Under the pieces are notes generated by a model. That model worked only from the letters and a program-made list of their open reading frames with translations. It did not search any database and was not told the DNA's origin. Below are positions 27,197-35,771 of a stretch of 64,000 bases of DNA, in pieces. The stretch comes from Oceanirhabdus sp. W0125-5 (GTDB taxonomy: Bacteria > Bacillota > Clostridia > Clostridiales > Clostridiaceae): NCBI RefSeq assembly GCF_027938815.1, contig NZ_CP115913.1, positions 4,932,001 to 4,996,000 of the forward strand, read 5' to 3'. Each line of letters begins with the position of its first letter. Position 1 is the stretch's first letter. The translations under genes were made by a program, and so were the position numbers.

Positions 27197-28869
27197 TATA
27201 GCTCCTCCTCCCTTTTTACTATGAAACTTACCCTGGTTCCTTTATCAAGTCTTTCAATGTTAAGTCCTTCTCCATAAAAATACTTTAATCTATTATGAAC
27301 ATTAGAAATTCCAATCTTATTCTGCTTAACATCCCCTGAATACACTCTACGAATCACTTCCTCTGGTATCCCAATCCCATCATCCTGTACTATTACCTTT
27401 ACTTTATCATCTGAAATATTTTTAACCTCTATACTCACAGTTCCACTATTCCCATTTTTCATAATTCCATGCTTAATGGAATTCTCAACTATAGGTTGAA
27501 TAATCAAACTAGGTATTTTTATATTCACATCATCATCTATGTGATATTCAACATTTAATTTATCTCCAAATCGAGCTTTCTCAATCTCAACATAAGCCCT
27601 CACCTGTTCAAGTTCCTTACAAATATCTGATAGATTCATAACATTCTCTATGTTGTATCTCATATAAGTAGATAAATTTATAATTAGCTCTCTAGCTTTA
27701 TCAGGATTCATTCTCACAAATGATACAATTGTGTTTAAAGCATTAAATAAAAAATGTGGATTTATTTGAGCTTGTAAAGCTTTAATTTCAGCCTTATTTG
27801 CCATATCTTGAAGTATGCTCAATTTACTTATCTCAAGTTGAGTTGAAATAAGCTGCGAAAGCCCTAGAACTAAGCTTCTATTTGTATGAGAAATTTTATT
27901 TTCTTTAACATAATAGATTTTCAATGTCCCTATAATCTCGTCTCCATCCTTCAATGGAGCAATAATGGCAGATTTTAATGGACATTTTTTATTTGAACAA
28001 TTTATCTCTTTCTTATTTTTCAATTCCAAGATTTCTCCCGTATCAAGTACGTTTTGGGTAGCTTCTGTTTTAAAATACTCCCCTTTTATATGATGATCTG
28101 ATGCCGCTCCAACGTGAGCCAGTATCTTTTCTTTATCAGTAATAGCTACTGCATCTGTATCTGTGTATTCCTTAATTATTGAGCAAATTTCCTCATAAGT
28201 ATCTTCGTTTATATCTCTAAAATAAGGAAGTGTTTTATTTGCTATCTCCAATGCAATCTGTGATTGTTTAGCTGCAATCTCTTCTTTCTCTCTTACAATA
28301 CTATTTACCAATGCAATAAGCAGCGCAATACCAAATGCATTAGTAAATGCCATTGGAATATATATATGCTTTATTATAGCCATTGCTAATTCTTTTGGAT
28401 TTACCATTATGAATATCATAAGCATCTCAATACTTTCCATTATTATTCCACATATAAATCCATACAAAACCTTATTTTTATTATTAAATATCTTATATAT
28501 ATATCCTGAAAAAATTCCTGCTATTATGGTTGCTATAGCACATGGTAGAGCAGTAGCACTTCCAACATTCATAAACAACCGATGAATTCCTGCGATAATT
28601 CCACTAACAATCCCAACAAATGGGCCACAAAGAATTCCCCCTGTTACAACCCCAATCATTCTCGTATTAGCGATTGCCCCATTAATTTCTGTTCCAATGT
28701 AGGTTCCAAGTATCCCAAAACATCCAAATACCATTGATAAAAGCAATATGTCGCTTCTCTTAAATTTCTCTTTAACAATAGTCCTTTTGAATACCCTCAA
28801 CCGCGTAATTATAAACGCTATAAGAAATATATAACCTAGATTGTTAACAAGATTCTTAATCAAGTTCAT
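27196..28869 (-). CDS. lytS: LytS-family sensor kinase (5TM_LYT-GAF-His_kinase)
   Basis: The protein has 557 aa: LytS-type 5TM region (about 1-190; GGILCGPFVGIVSGIIAG), GAF domain (about 210-340, with a Cys pair in NCSNKKCPLKSAI), His_kinase with NPHFLFNALNTIVSFVRMNP (about 375), and HATPase (DDGIGIPEE). GGGAGGTGATC lies directly upstream of ATG 28869, which is preferred over the GTG at 28884 inside that site. Known relatives sense pyruvate or membrane potential. It forms a lytS-lytT unit with cstA downstream. Confidence 0.9.
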   Translation of the reverse strand: MNLIKNLVNNLGYIFLIAFIITRLRVFKRTIVKEKFKRSDILLLSMVFGCFGILGTYIGTEINGAIANTRMIGVVTGGILCGPFVGIVSGIIAGIHRLFMNVGSATALPCAIATIIAGIFSGYIYKIFNNKNKVLYGFICGIIMESIEMLMIFIMVNPKELAMAIIKHIYIPMAFTNAFGIALLIALVNSIVREKEEIAAKQSQIALEIANKTLPYFRDINEDTYEEICSIIKEYTDTDAVAITDKEKILAHVGAASDHHIKGEYFKTEATQNVLDTGEILELKNKKEINCSNKKCPLKSAIIAPLKDGDEIIGTLKIYYVKENKISHTNRSLVLGLSQLISTQLEISKLSILQDMANKAEIKALQAQINPHFLFNALNTIVSFVRMNPDKARELIINLSTYMRYNIENVMNLSDICKELEQVRAYVEIEKARFGDKLNVEYHIDDDVNIKIPSLIIQPIVENSIKHGIMKNGNSGTVSIEVKNISDDKVKVIVQDDGIGIPEEVIRRVYSGDVKQNKIGISNVHNRLKYFYGEGLNIERLDKGTRVSFIVKREEEL

Positions 28870-29095
28870 ATGATCACCTCCCACTGTCCACGCTCAACTA
28901 AGTTTTTTATATCTTATCCCACTCATTCTTCTTTATTTATATTATATCTCATAAATTCGTATTATTTCGACTAATTTTACTATTATGTAATTTCCTTTTA
29001 TTTACTTGCATAAAGGTTAATTCTATAGTATCTTTGTTTTATGCTTTTTTTGATGATAATCCATTAATTATAGCATTTGTTAAAAAACTCAATTC

Positions 29096-29232
29096 TTATC
29101 CACATAAATTCAATTTATCTAAAACTCAATGTGGATAATTTCTAATTTTTCTCAATTTTAATCCACATTCTAATGCCATCATATACTCATTTATGTGCAT
29201 AACTTTTATAATTATCCATTATTTGTGGATAA
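29096..29232. other. Extra-oriC cluster of DnaA boxes
   Basis: Within 137 bp of the 550-bp gap between divergent lytS and the 29419 gene there are three perfect 9-mers TTATCCACA / TGTGGATAA (29096-29104 plus, 29130-29138 minus, 29224-29232 minus). Two boxes have one mismatch (TAATCCACA 29159-29167; TGTGCATAA 29194-29202). No dnaA, dnaN, rpmH or gyrase genes are near, so this is not the standard oriC. DnaA-box clusters outside oriC are known in B. subtilis, where they moderate initiation. Confidence 0.7.
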
Positions 29233-29299
29233 TTTTCAGAATTTTCCCTTTTCTTAATGACTATATTTTAAAATAAATGTTAATTTTAAACAATAATGA

Positions 29300-29327
29300 T
29301 TGCAACAAAAATCCTTTGATGTATAAT
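29300..29327 (+). promoter_or_regulatory. Promoter of the 29419 gene
   Basis: TTGCAA (29300-29305), a 16-bp spacer and TATAAT (29322-29327). It lies about 70 bp beyond the last DnaA box, so DnaA binding could affect this promoter. Confidence 0.55.
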
Positions 29328-29418
29328 TATAGAAGTGTAAATCATACAATAAATTCACAATTCAAAAAAATTACACTAAAAAGTTTTTTAACATAACAAA
29401 CATAATTGGAGTATTAAA

Positions 29419-30030
29419 ATGGAAAAGTTTAATTTGAATTTTAAAAGTTTATTGAAGTGCGTTATTATTGTACTGCTACTATGGGGATATATAAGAGTTG
29501 TACTACCGATTTCCATGGCAGTTGTTGTCTTATCTCCAGACTGGTCTGTAATCACAAATTTTTTAAATATCATTTGTTTTCTAATTCATTTTCCAGTATA
29601 TCTTTTCTTAATATATTATATATGGAAATCAAGTTATAAGAAAGGAATACTCTTTTTCTTAATATTATTTTTAACACTTGCCATCCCTAATGTCTCTTAT
29701 GGAGTTGAAAAATCCTATTATTCTAATTTCACCTCAAATAAGTGGCAGCATAAAGTTTCAGCAAGATTCTTAATGTTAGATGATATGCTTGAGAAAAACA
29801 AACTATTTGGAAAAGATAAAAAAGAGATAATAAACATTTTAGGAGCCGAAACTCCTTCTGAAGAAGTTGATGTAAATATACCTAAGAATACATATAAAGA
29901 TTATTTAGTATACCATTTAGGTAAATCTGTAGATGGAGTCTTTCACTCTGAAGATGATTTTCTTGTAATTTATTTTGAAAATTCTATTGTTGTAAAACAT
30001 GATATCCTTACTAAGACATTTGATTTTTAA
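29419..30030 (+). CDS. Membrane protein with BamE/SmpA-like extracytoplasmic domain
   Basis: The protein has 203 aa: three hydrophobic segments (about 10-32, 40-70, 75-95), then a soluble domain about 110-203. Its pattern (FLMLDDMLEKNKLFGKDKKE, IINILGAETP, YLVYHLGKS, DDFLVIYFENSIV) resembles the small alpha-beta fold of BamE/SmpA-like proteins. In Gram-positives such domains have no assigned role. The start is ATG 29419 behind TTGGAG. It ends convergently with the DUF2935 genes, separated by the 30094-30172 hairpin. Confidence 0.55.
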   Translation: MEKFNLNFKSLLKCVIIVLLLWGYIRVVLPISMAVVVLSPDWSVITNFLNIICFLIHFPVYLFLIYYIWKSSYKKGILFFLILFLTLAIPNVSYGVEKSYYSNFTSNKWQHKVSARFLMLDDMLEKNKLFGKDKKEIINILGAETPSEEVDVNIPKNTYKDYLVYHLGKSVDGVFHSEDDFLVIYFENSIVVKHDILTKTFDF

Positions 30031-30093
30031 TATTAGGAATCTATCTAAAATTAAGACAGAATCCACATCTTTATTGATATTAATTACAAAGAA

Positions 30094-30172
30094 GGGCTAC
30101 TCATTTCATTTCCATAAAACATTGTTTTTATTGCACAATATTTCAATCTTTATGAAACGAGTAACCCTTTTA
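30094..30172. repeat. Copy D, central block of the structured repeat used as a terminator
   Basis: GGGcTACTC (30094-30102) pairs with GAGTAACCC (30159-30167), followed by TTTT. Inside, the ATTGT/ACAAT and TTTCA/TGAAA hairpins recur. This is the same ACTC-to-GAGT block as in copies A and B. It lies between convergent genes and can serve as the rightward terminator. Confidence 0.65.
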
Positions 30173-30189
30173 TCCACTTCTATTTATCT

Positions 30190-31284
30190 TTATAGAGAAT
30201 ATATCCAACGTTTTAACCTCTGGCTTATATATTCCTGTTCTTCTACTACATGCTCTTTAAAATCAAAGAACGCCTCTGGAGTATCCTTTGGTAAGAAGGT
30301 ACCAATTTCAATGGGAGTCAAACTGTATAAAAAATTTAAGAACTGCATACTTGCATATAACATATCTGTACCTATACTCTTAAGCTTTATACTACTCATA
30401 GTATCAAAATACTCTCCAGACTTTTTATTAAGACAAATGTATGCTCTTTTAAAATTATGAAAAGCACAATAGAATTTTTTAGGAACATTACAATTGTAAT
30501 AAGTTATAATATTTTCTAGTATAGAGGCTTGTTGTGCACTGATAATATTCCAGAAGTAGAAGGTATTGTATGCAATTTCAAGCTTAGTTTCTCCAAGTCC
30601 ATTTTTTTCATAGAAATCTGGTCCAAGCACACAACTCTTCGCTTTATATTGAGGAGCTCTTTTTTTATCAACAAATACTCTAGATGCATAAATCTGCTCT
30701 ATCATAAAATGATTTACCAGTTCAAATAATTCTGTAGATCCTAAATACTCTTCAAACATTATTTTATTTAAAATCTTAATAAAACTTGAATTCACCTTTA
30801 AGAATCGTTTCACAATTTTATCAGAATCACTTTTATAACATTGTACTAATTCAAGTATATAACAAAACTCATTATTCAGTTGATCTAAGTATAGCTTAAC
30901 TTCCTTACTTAAACCGGCTCCAAATAATCCATTTGAACCTATCAATAGTTCTATATGCTGAATTGCTCCTCCACACCAAAAGTGAACCTCTTTTTTATAT
31001 TGGTTCTCTTCTGAGCAATTGTACCTTTTGCTATTTCTGGATTCTTTGTTTGTACAAGGTTCTTCATCTCTACTTTCACATCCACACCTTGTTCTAAATG
31101 AATCACATCGTTTATCTTTAGAATATCTTTCTTCACAATATCTACTATTAGAACTTCTTCTATTATAATATCTTTCACCATAACAATTTTCTGTAGATGG
31201 TGTATTGTCTAATTCATTATAGTCATCGTACATATCATTAGCACGATTCCTTGAATATCTGTTCTCCCTATAATACTTACTCAC
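30190..31284 (-). CDS. DUF2935-type helical-bundle protein with Tyr/Arg/Cys-rich N-terminus (coat-like)
   Basis: The protein has 364 aa. Residues 1-85 are low-complexity, rich in Tyr, Arg, Ser, Asp and Cys, like spore coat or exosporium proteins. The rest reads as two tandem helical bundles of the DUF2935 type: FWCGGAIQHIELL, NHFMIEQ, FYFWNIISAQQASILE (second-bundle His replaced by Gln) and EHVVEEQEY, supplying HxxxE-type metal ligands. GTG 31284 is chosen because AAAGGAG lies 9 nt upstream; a longer frame to 31332 has no such site. It is a paralogue of the gene at 31400-32395. Function unknown; a spore location is inferred. Confidence 0.6.
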   Translation of the reverse strand: MSKYYRENRYSRNRANDMYDDYNELDNTPSTENCYGERYYNRRSSNSRYCEERYSKDKRCDSFRTRCGCESRDEEPCTNKESRNSKRYNCSEENQYKKEVHFWCGGAIQHIELLIGSNGLFGAGLSKEVKLYLDQLNNEFCYILELVQCYKSDSDKIVKRFLKVNSSFIKILNKIMFEEYLGSTELFELVNHFMIEQIYASRVFVDKKRAPQYKAKSCVLGPDFYEKNGLGETKLEIAYNTFYFWNIISAQQASILENIITYYNCNVPKKFYCAFHNFKRAYICLNKKSGEYFDTMSSIKLKSIGTDMLYASMQFLNFLYSLTPIEIGTFLPKDTPEAFFDFKEHVVEEQEYISQRLKRWIYSL

Positions 31285-31399
31285 TTTTTTTCTCTCCTTT
31301 GTCATCTTCAGTTTATACCACGTGTTCTTCACACTTGTTATATCAATAAATCTCCAACATTGTAGTACAGTTTACAGTATAGTCTAACTTTAATAATTA

Positions 31400-32395
31400 T
31401 CATAAAACTGCTAGTATTTTCTCTAAAATATCATTGTAATATCTCTGTTCATACAAGATATGCTCCCTTGTATCAAAAAACGCTTGGGGAGTACATTCTG
31501 GTAGTCTACAACCGATAGACTCTTCGGATAAAGACCAAAGGAATTTAACAAATCTTTTATTTAATTCAAAAGCTTCCTTTGCTATTCTAGTAAGAATATT
31601 ACAATCCCATTTTGATTTATTCAATCTGTGAAAATTTTCTCCTAACTCAATGTTCAAGTCATTAAACTCTTTTTTAAATTCCTGAAACCTATCTAATGTC
31701 TTTAATGATAGCTCCCTTAAAAATTCAGGGGAAGTATTCTCTAGAAGAGAACTGTGTTGAGCACTAATTACATTCCAAAAATACATTTGAACATATGCAC
31801 ATTCAAGCTGACTGTTACCTAATCCAAATTTTGTATAAAATTGAGGTCCCCAAACATTTCTCTTATCAACATAGTTAGGGGTTGTTTGAATTAATTCAAA
31901 TATCCTTGTAATATATATCTGTTCAATCATAAAATGATTAAGTGTTTCAAATAAAATTGCTGATCCCGCATATCCTTCATACATTAATCTATTAAATACT
32001 TTAATTAACTTAGCATTTAACCACAAAAAATATCTCAATTCATCATAAATGTAATAATCATACCCATCTTTACATTTAAGCTTTTCAACTATTTTATTCA
32101 ACTCTTCTGATATATCGACAAGCTCTCTTTTAATCTCTGAAGGAATCATAAGTTCAAATACTCTATTTGATTCTAGAATAGTTTCTATGTGCTCAATAGA
32201 ATCACATGACCAGAATAGAATTTCTTCTCTGATGTTTTTTTTCTTATTAGGTACTTGTACACACAATAAGTCTTTTCTGCTACCTCCACCTTGACAGTAA
32301 CAGTTATCATATTTCATATCATACTCACAATAATCATCATAATAACTATCGTAATAGTCATCGTATTCTGAGTAACCATAGGAATATTTATCCAT
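31400..32395 (-). CDS. DUF2935-type helical-bundle protein with Tyr/Asp-rich N-terminus (coat-like)
   Basis: The protein has 331 aa. The first 40 residues hold about 15 Tyr among Asp, Ser and Cys (YDDYYDSYYDDYCEYD), then CYCQGGG. Two DUF2935-like bundles follow: FWSCDSIEHIETIL, NHFMIEQIY, YFWNVISAQHSSLLEN and REHILYEQRYY, with all four His/Glu ligand positions kept. Di-Tyr cross-linking is known for Tyr-rich coat proteins. ATG 32395 follows AGAGGAG; the upstream in-frame start at 32419 is less likely. Tandem paralogue of the 30190 gene, 115 bp away. Confidence 0.6.
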   Translation of the reverse strand: MDKYSYGYSEYDDYYDSYYDDYCEYDMKYDNCYCQGGGSRKDLLCVQVPNKKKNIREEILFWSCDSIEHIETILESNRVFELMIPSEIKRELVDISEELNKIVEKLKCKDGYDYYIYDELRYFLWLNAKLIKVFNRLMYEGYAGSAILFETLNHFMIEQIYITRIFELIQTTPNYVDKRNVWGPQFYTKFGLGNSQLECAYVQMYFWNVISAQHSSLLENTSPEFLRELSLKTLDRFQEFKKEFNDLNIELGENFHRLNKSKWDCNILTRIAKEAFELNKRFVKFLWSLSEESIGCRLPECTPQAFFDTREHILYEQRYYNDILEKILAVL

Positions 32396-32515
32396 ATTTG
32401 CATCTCCTCTTATTATCATTGGATTTATAGTTAAAGTAGTTTATCTATATATTATATTCATAATATTGCAACCTTGTTATTACTATGGAAATGCTTTATA
32501 AATACACATAAAAAA

Positions 32516-32535
32516 AAGCACGGTAACCCGTGCTT
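32516..32535 (-). terminator. Terminator of pssA-psd
   Basis: AAGCACGG / CCGTGCTT stem with tetraloop TAAC, followed by eight T's on the minus strand, 10 bp past the psd stop. Confidence 0.92.
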
Positions 32536-32544
32536 AAATCAACT

Positions 32545-33435
32545 TTATTTTTCTCCCAAAATCTCACCCATATTGATTTTTGTTTCTATACCCATCTTTG
32601 TATTTTGGCATATAGCTTCATCAATTTTTACTTGTCCGTTTTTTAGAAATAAAATCACTGTTGAGCCCCCAAATTTGAAATATCCCTTTTCTTCTCCTTT
32701 TTCTACATGTTCACCTTCTTTATATGTCTGCACAATAGAACCTACACATGTAGCTCCTACTTCACAAAAGATGATCTTTCCAAAGTTATCAGAATCAAAT
32801 AAGGTTATTTCCCTCTTATTTTGACAATACACTTGAGCAATCTTATGAAGTGATATAGGATTTACTGAATAATATTGTCCATTAACTCTTTTAAACCCAT
32901 CAGCAACACCACTATCTGGAAAGTGAAAACGATGGTAGTCTGCTGGACATAATCTAATTACAATACATACTCCATTATTGAATTCATCAGCAAGCTTCTC
33001 ATCATCTAATAAATCACCTAGTCTATAATAAGACCCTTTTACCTGAATTACCTGTTCCTTATCTATGTTTTCATAAGCGAAAACACGCCCATCCGCTGGT
33101 GAAATTAAGTGATTTTTGTTTAGTGATAAAGGTCTTGATGCTTTTTTTAATTTTCTTGTAAAAAAATCATTAAAACTACTATAATCCTCTACAGATTCTC
33201 GTTCTGCCTCACTCATATCTATTTGTAAATCTCTAACAAAAGTCTTTATTTTTTTTCTACTAAAAGTAAAATCTTGAAGTTTTCCATATACGGTTGAGAA
33301 TATTTTTTTCTTACCAATTGTCTCAAGTATTGTATTTCCAGACTTTGTATCATACATCCATCTTAAAAACCTATCCCCTGCTACAATTTCTTTCTTCTTT
33401 TCACCTGTTGTTCTTTCTATATAATAGATATCCAT
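32545..33435 (-). CDS. psd: Phosphatidylserine decarboxylase
   Basis: The protein has 296 aa and makes phosphatidylethanolamine from phosphatidylserine at the membrane. The pro-enzyme self-cleavage motif is FGGSTVI near residue 265, where Gly-Ser is cut and Ser becomes the pyruvoyl cofactor. [11 protein letters not shown] (about 165-177) and [11 protein letters not shown] (about 112) are family marks. The length fits the clostridial type II enzyme. AAAGGAT precedes ATG 33435. It is 24 bp downstream of pssA in the same operon. Confidence 0.95.
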   Translation of the reverse strand: MDIYYIERTTGEKKKEIVAGDRFLRWMYDTKSGNTILETIGKKKIFSTVYGKLQDFTFSRKKIKTFVRDLQIDMSEAERESVEDYSSFNDFFTRKLKKASRPLSLNKNHLISPADGRVFAYENIDKEQVIQVKGSYYRLGDLLDDEKLADEFNNGVCIVIRLCPADYHRFHFPDSGVADGFKRVNGQYYSVNPISLHKIAQVYCQNKREITLFDSDNFGKIIFCEVGATCVGSIVQTYKEGEHVEKGEEKGYFKFGGSTVILFLKNGQVKIDEAICQNTKMGIETKINMGEILGEK

Positions 33436-33459
33436 ATTTTTAATCCTTTTATGTTTATT

Positions 33460-34026
33460 TTACATTTTCTTCACTTCAACCTTACAAACCATCAAATAAG
33501 CCAAAACTATCATTATAACGCTTGTCTTAATTCCGCTTCCAGCTATAGAGTTTGTGAATATTAAATAAATATTGTACAGTATTAATAATCCACCGGCACA
33601 GGTAATAGGTAACCCAACATAAACTTTTCTACATGTTGATATATTAAACTTAGCCAACCTATATGCCCCTGCAAATATATAAATAATAACTGATGTATAT
33701 CCTAGTATGTGTATTCCAGTGCTTGAAAATATCATATTCCATGTTATAAACGCTGGTGCTACACCAAAAGAAACTAAATCTACTAGTGAATCTAGTTGTT
33801 CTCCTAATTCACTTTCTGCTTTTAATTTTCTAGCCACTTTACCATCTAATCTATCTAAAGTAGCAGAAAACAATATAAATACACAGGCTAATGATAATCC
33901 CTTACTACCTCCTGAAACAACTAAAATAGCTGATATACCAAAAAATAAATTCATAAATGTTATTATATTGGGTAATGCCATTTTAAAACTCTGCATCTTT
34001 TCCTTTCGAATCTTCATATATCTCAT
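33460..34026 (-). CDS. pssA: CDP-diacylglycerol-serine O-phosphatidyltransferase
   Basis: The protein has 188 aa with about 5-6 TM helices. The CDP-alcohol phosphotransferase signature DRLDGKVARKLKAESELGEQ, followed by LDSLVD (about 59-83), matches D-G-xx-A-R-x8-G-xxx-D-xxx-D. It makes phosphatidylserine, the substrate of Psd encoded next. ATG 34026 has GGGGG 5 nt upstream; ATG 33996 with AAAGGA is an alternative. Confidence 0.93.
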   Translation of the reverse strand: MRYMKIRKEKMQSFKMALPNIITFMNLFFGISAILVVSGGSKGLSLACVFILFSATLDRLDGKVARKLKAESELGEQLDSLVDLVSFGVAPAFITWNMIFSSTGIHILGYTSVIIYIFAGAYRLAKFNISTCRKVYVGLPITCAGGLLILYNIYLIFTNSIAGSGIKTSVIMIVLAYLMVCKVEVKKM

Positions 34027-34417
34027 CTAATCCCCCTATGATTGTCCTACTTATTTCCTCTCTTTTATTATTTGATTCATTATATTCTTTATAAATAAAT
34101 ATTATAATATGTTTAAGAAAGAATTTGATTTTACTTTATAAATTATAAAGTATCTTCTACTATTATACACTAATCCCTCCAATGATAAAATATCATTATT
34201 TGTGAATTACTAGAAACTCTTCCCCTAATTCAACAGAATATTTTTCCACATAACTTTAGCAAATATTATAATGTCATATCCTTTCTTACAATGCAATGTT
34301 ATAATATATAAAAAATGTAATATATTTAAAAATAATATAACTTGATTAACTCTTTTTGATAAAAATTCCGTATTAAATTGTATAAGTAAAAATTTAAATA
34401 TTGAGAGGAAATATAAT

Positions 34418-34947
34418 ATGAAAAAAAAACGTTTTTTATACTATTATCAATAATAATTACTTTCATTGTCATTGTATATTACAATAATAAGCATTCTATT
34501 ATTAATACTAAAGATACCTCTATAACATATAATTATGATATCTCTACTAATTCAAACTTAAAATATGTATATTTAATAACATATGATAACAATGATTGTA
34601 CTTTTAAAAAGTATGTATCAAAAGAAAATGAAACATTAGAAATAACTATTCCAAAAAATAAGGAATTCATAATATCCTTACATGCAAATCTAACAATAGC
34701 TGCTAAATGGCATTTGGATTACGATTCAAATATTTTAAAATTTAAAAAGGTAAATTGGATAGAACTTAATAAAACTAAGTACAAGGATGCATTACATGTT
34801 CCAATTGGCTATTCTTTAGGCAGACAATTCTTTTATTTTGATTCAAAAGATAAAGGTAGTGAAGTTCTCACATTTTTGTATAAGCATAATACAGAAGATG
34901 AGCAATATTTTAAGTTCACGGTGAAAGTTCATGTCATAAACGAGTAA
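34418..34947 (+). pseudogene. Chagasin-like (I42) anchored protein gene, frameshifted at an A9 tract after the start codon
   Basis: TTGAGAGGAAATATAAT precedes ATG 34418. The start is followed by nine A's, and that frame stops at a TAA 11 codons on. Shifting by one base at the A-run gives an unbroken frame of about 173 codons to the TAA at 34945-34947: a hydrophobic anchor (TFFILLSIIITFIVIVYY), then a domain with LHANLTIAAKWHLDYD, GRQFFYFDSKDKGSE and YFKFTVKVHVINE that resembles chagasin-type cysteine-protease inhibitors. The good frame has no start of its own, because a TAA lies just upstream. Either it is phase-variable or slippage-dependent, or it is a pseudogene or sequencing error. The 390-bp gap upstream (34027-34417) is AT-rich with nothing else that I can support. 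Confidence 0.6.
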
Positions 34948-34974
34948 AAAAAGATTGGATACCCAATCTTTTTT
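34947..34974 (+). terminator. Terminator of the chagasin-like gene
   Basis: AAGATTGG / CCAATCTT stem (with A/T extension, 34947-34974), loop ATAC, then a run of T's. It directly follows the stop codon. Confidence 0.9.
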
Positions 34975-35016
34975 TCTTTGCTTATTTTTATTATAAGCAT
35001 CTTTGTGAATTTAAAT

Positions 35017-35049
35017 TTTCACACTTTTATCACATTTAAAGGTTATAAT
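35017..35049 (+). promoter_or_regulatory. Promoter of the second two-component system with TCACA-N6-TCACA motif
   Basis: TTTCACA..TTTATCACATTT (35017-35037) contains two TCACA blocks 11 bp apart, one helical turn, as OmpR-type regulators like. A TATAAT (-10) follows at 35044-35049. The same 21-bp motif with one change is found at 37444-37464, upstream of the secreted DUF2680 gene. Autoregulation is inferred. Confidence 0.6.
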
Positions 35050-35081
35050 TAAAATACCAAGAACAAATAAGGGGGTTCCCT

Positions 35082-35771
35082 ATGAAAAAAATTCTAATTG
35101 TTGAAGATGAGAAACAATTATCACAGGTTATGTGTCTTTATCTATCTAAGGAAGGATATGAATGCATAACAGCTTTTAATGGAAACGATGGAGAAAAACT
35201 TTTAAATGAGAATACATTTGATCTAATAATCTTAGATATTATGATGCCTGGGAAAGATGGCTGGAGTCTACTTAGAAAAATCAAATCTCAAGGAGATACT
35301 CCCGTAATTATCACCACAGCCAGATCTGAAGAAGACGATAGAGTTTTCGGATTAGAGTTAGGGGCAGATGATTATATGACTAAACCCTTAAGCATGAGAG
35401 AGCTTGTTTTAAGAGTCAAATTAAGAATCTCTTCTGTTATTTCTTCAAAAGAGAATGTTAAAAATGATTTTATATCAATTGGTTCTCTTAAAATCAATGA
35501 ACAAACTCACGTAGTTACTATTGATAACGAAACTATAACCTTAACCCCTAAGGAATATACTCTCCTTGTATTTCTTTGTAGGAATATTAATATTGTCTTC
35601 TCTAGAGACAAACTTTTAAATGAGGTATGGGGATATGATTTCTATGGTGATACTCGTACAGTTGATACCCATATAAAGAAACTAAGAGAAAAAGTTTCTT
35701 TATGTAAGAGCAATCTTAAAACTATATGGAAGATTGGATATAAATTTGAATGGAGTGAAACAGATGAGTAG
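35082..35771 (+). CDS. OmpR-family response regulator
   Basis: The protein has 229 aa: receiver domain with acceptor D52 (IILDIMMPGKDG) and Lys in MTKPLS, then a winged helix (about 125-225; LTPKEYTLLVFLC ... GDTRTVDTHIKKLREK). GGGGG precedes ATG 35082. It overlaps the kinase start by 8 bp. Probable targets are its own promoter and the gene at 37531, which share an upstream motif. Confidence 0.92.
   Translation: MKKILIVEDEKQLSQVMCLYLSKEGYECITAFNGNDGEKLLNENTFDLIILDIMMPGKDGWSLLRKIKSQGDTPVIITTARSEEDDRVFGLELGADDYMTKPLSMRELVLRVKLRISSVISSKENVKNDFISIGSLKINEQTHVVTIDNETITLTPKEYTLLVFLCRNINIVFSRDKLLNEVWGYDFYGDTRTVDTHIKKLREKVSLCKSNLKTIWKIGYKFEWSETDE

Noticed and set aside
29096-29232. Possible chromosomal oriC
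   Set aside because: DnaA boxes are present but dnaA, dnaN, recF, rpmH and gyrase genes are absent on both sides.
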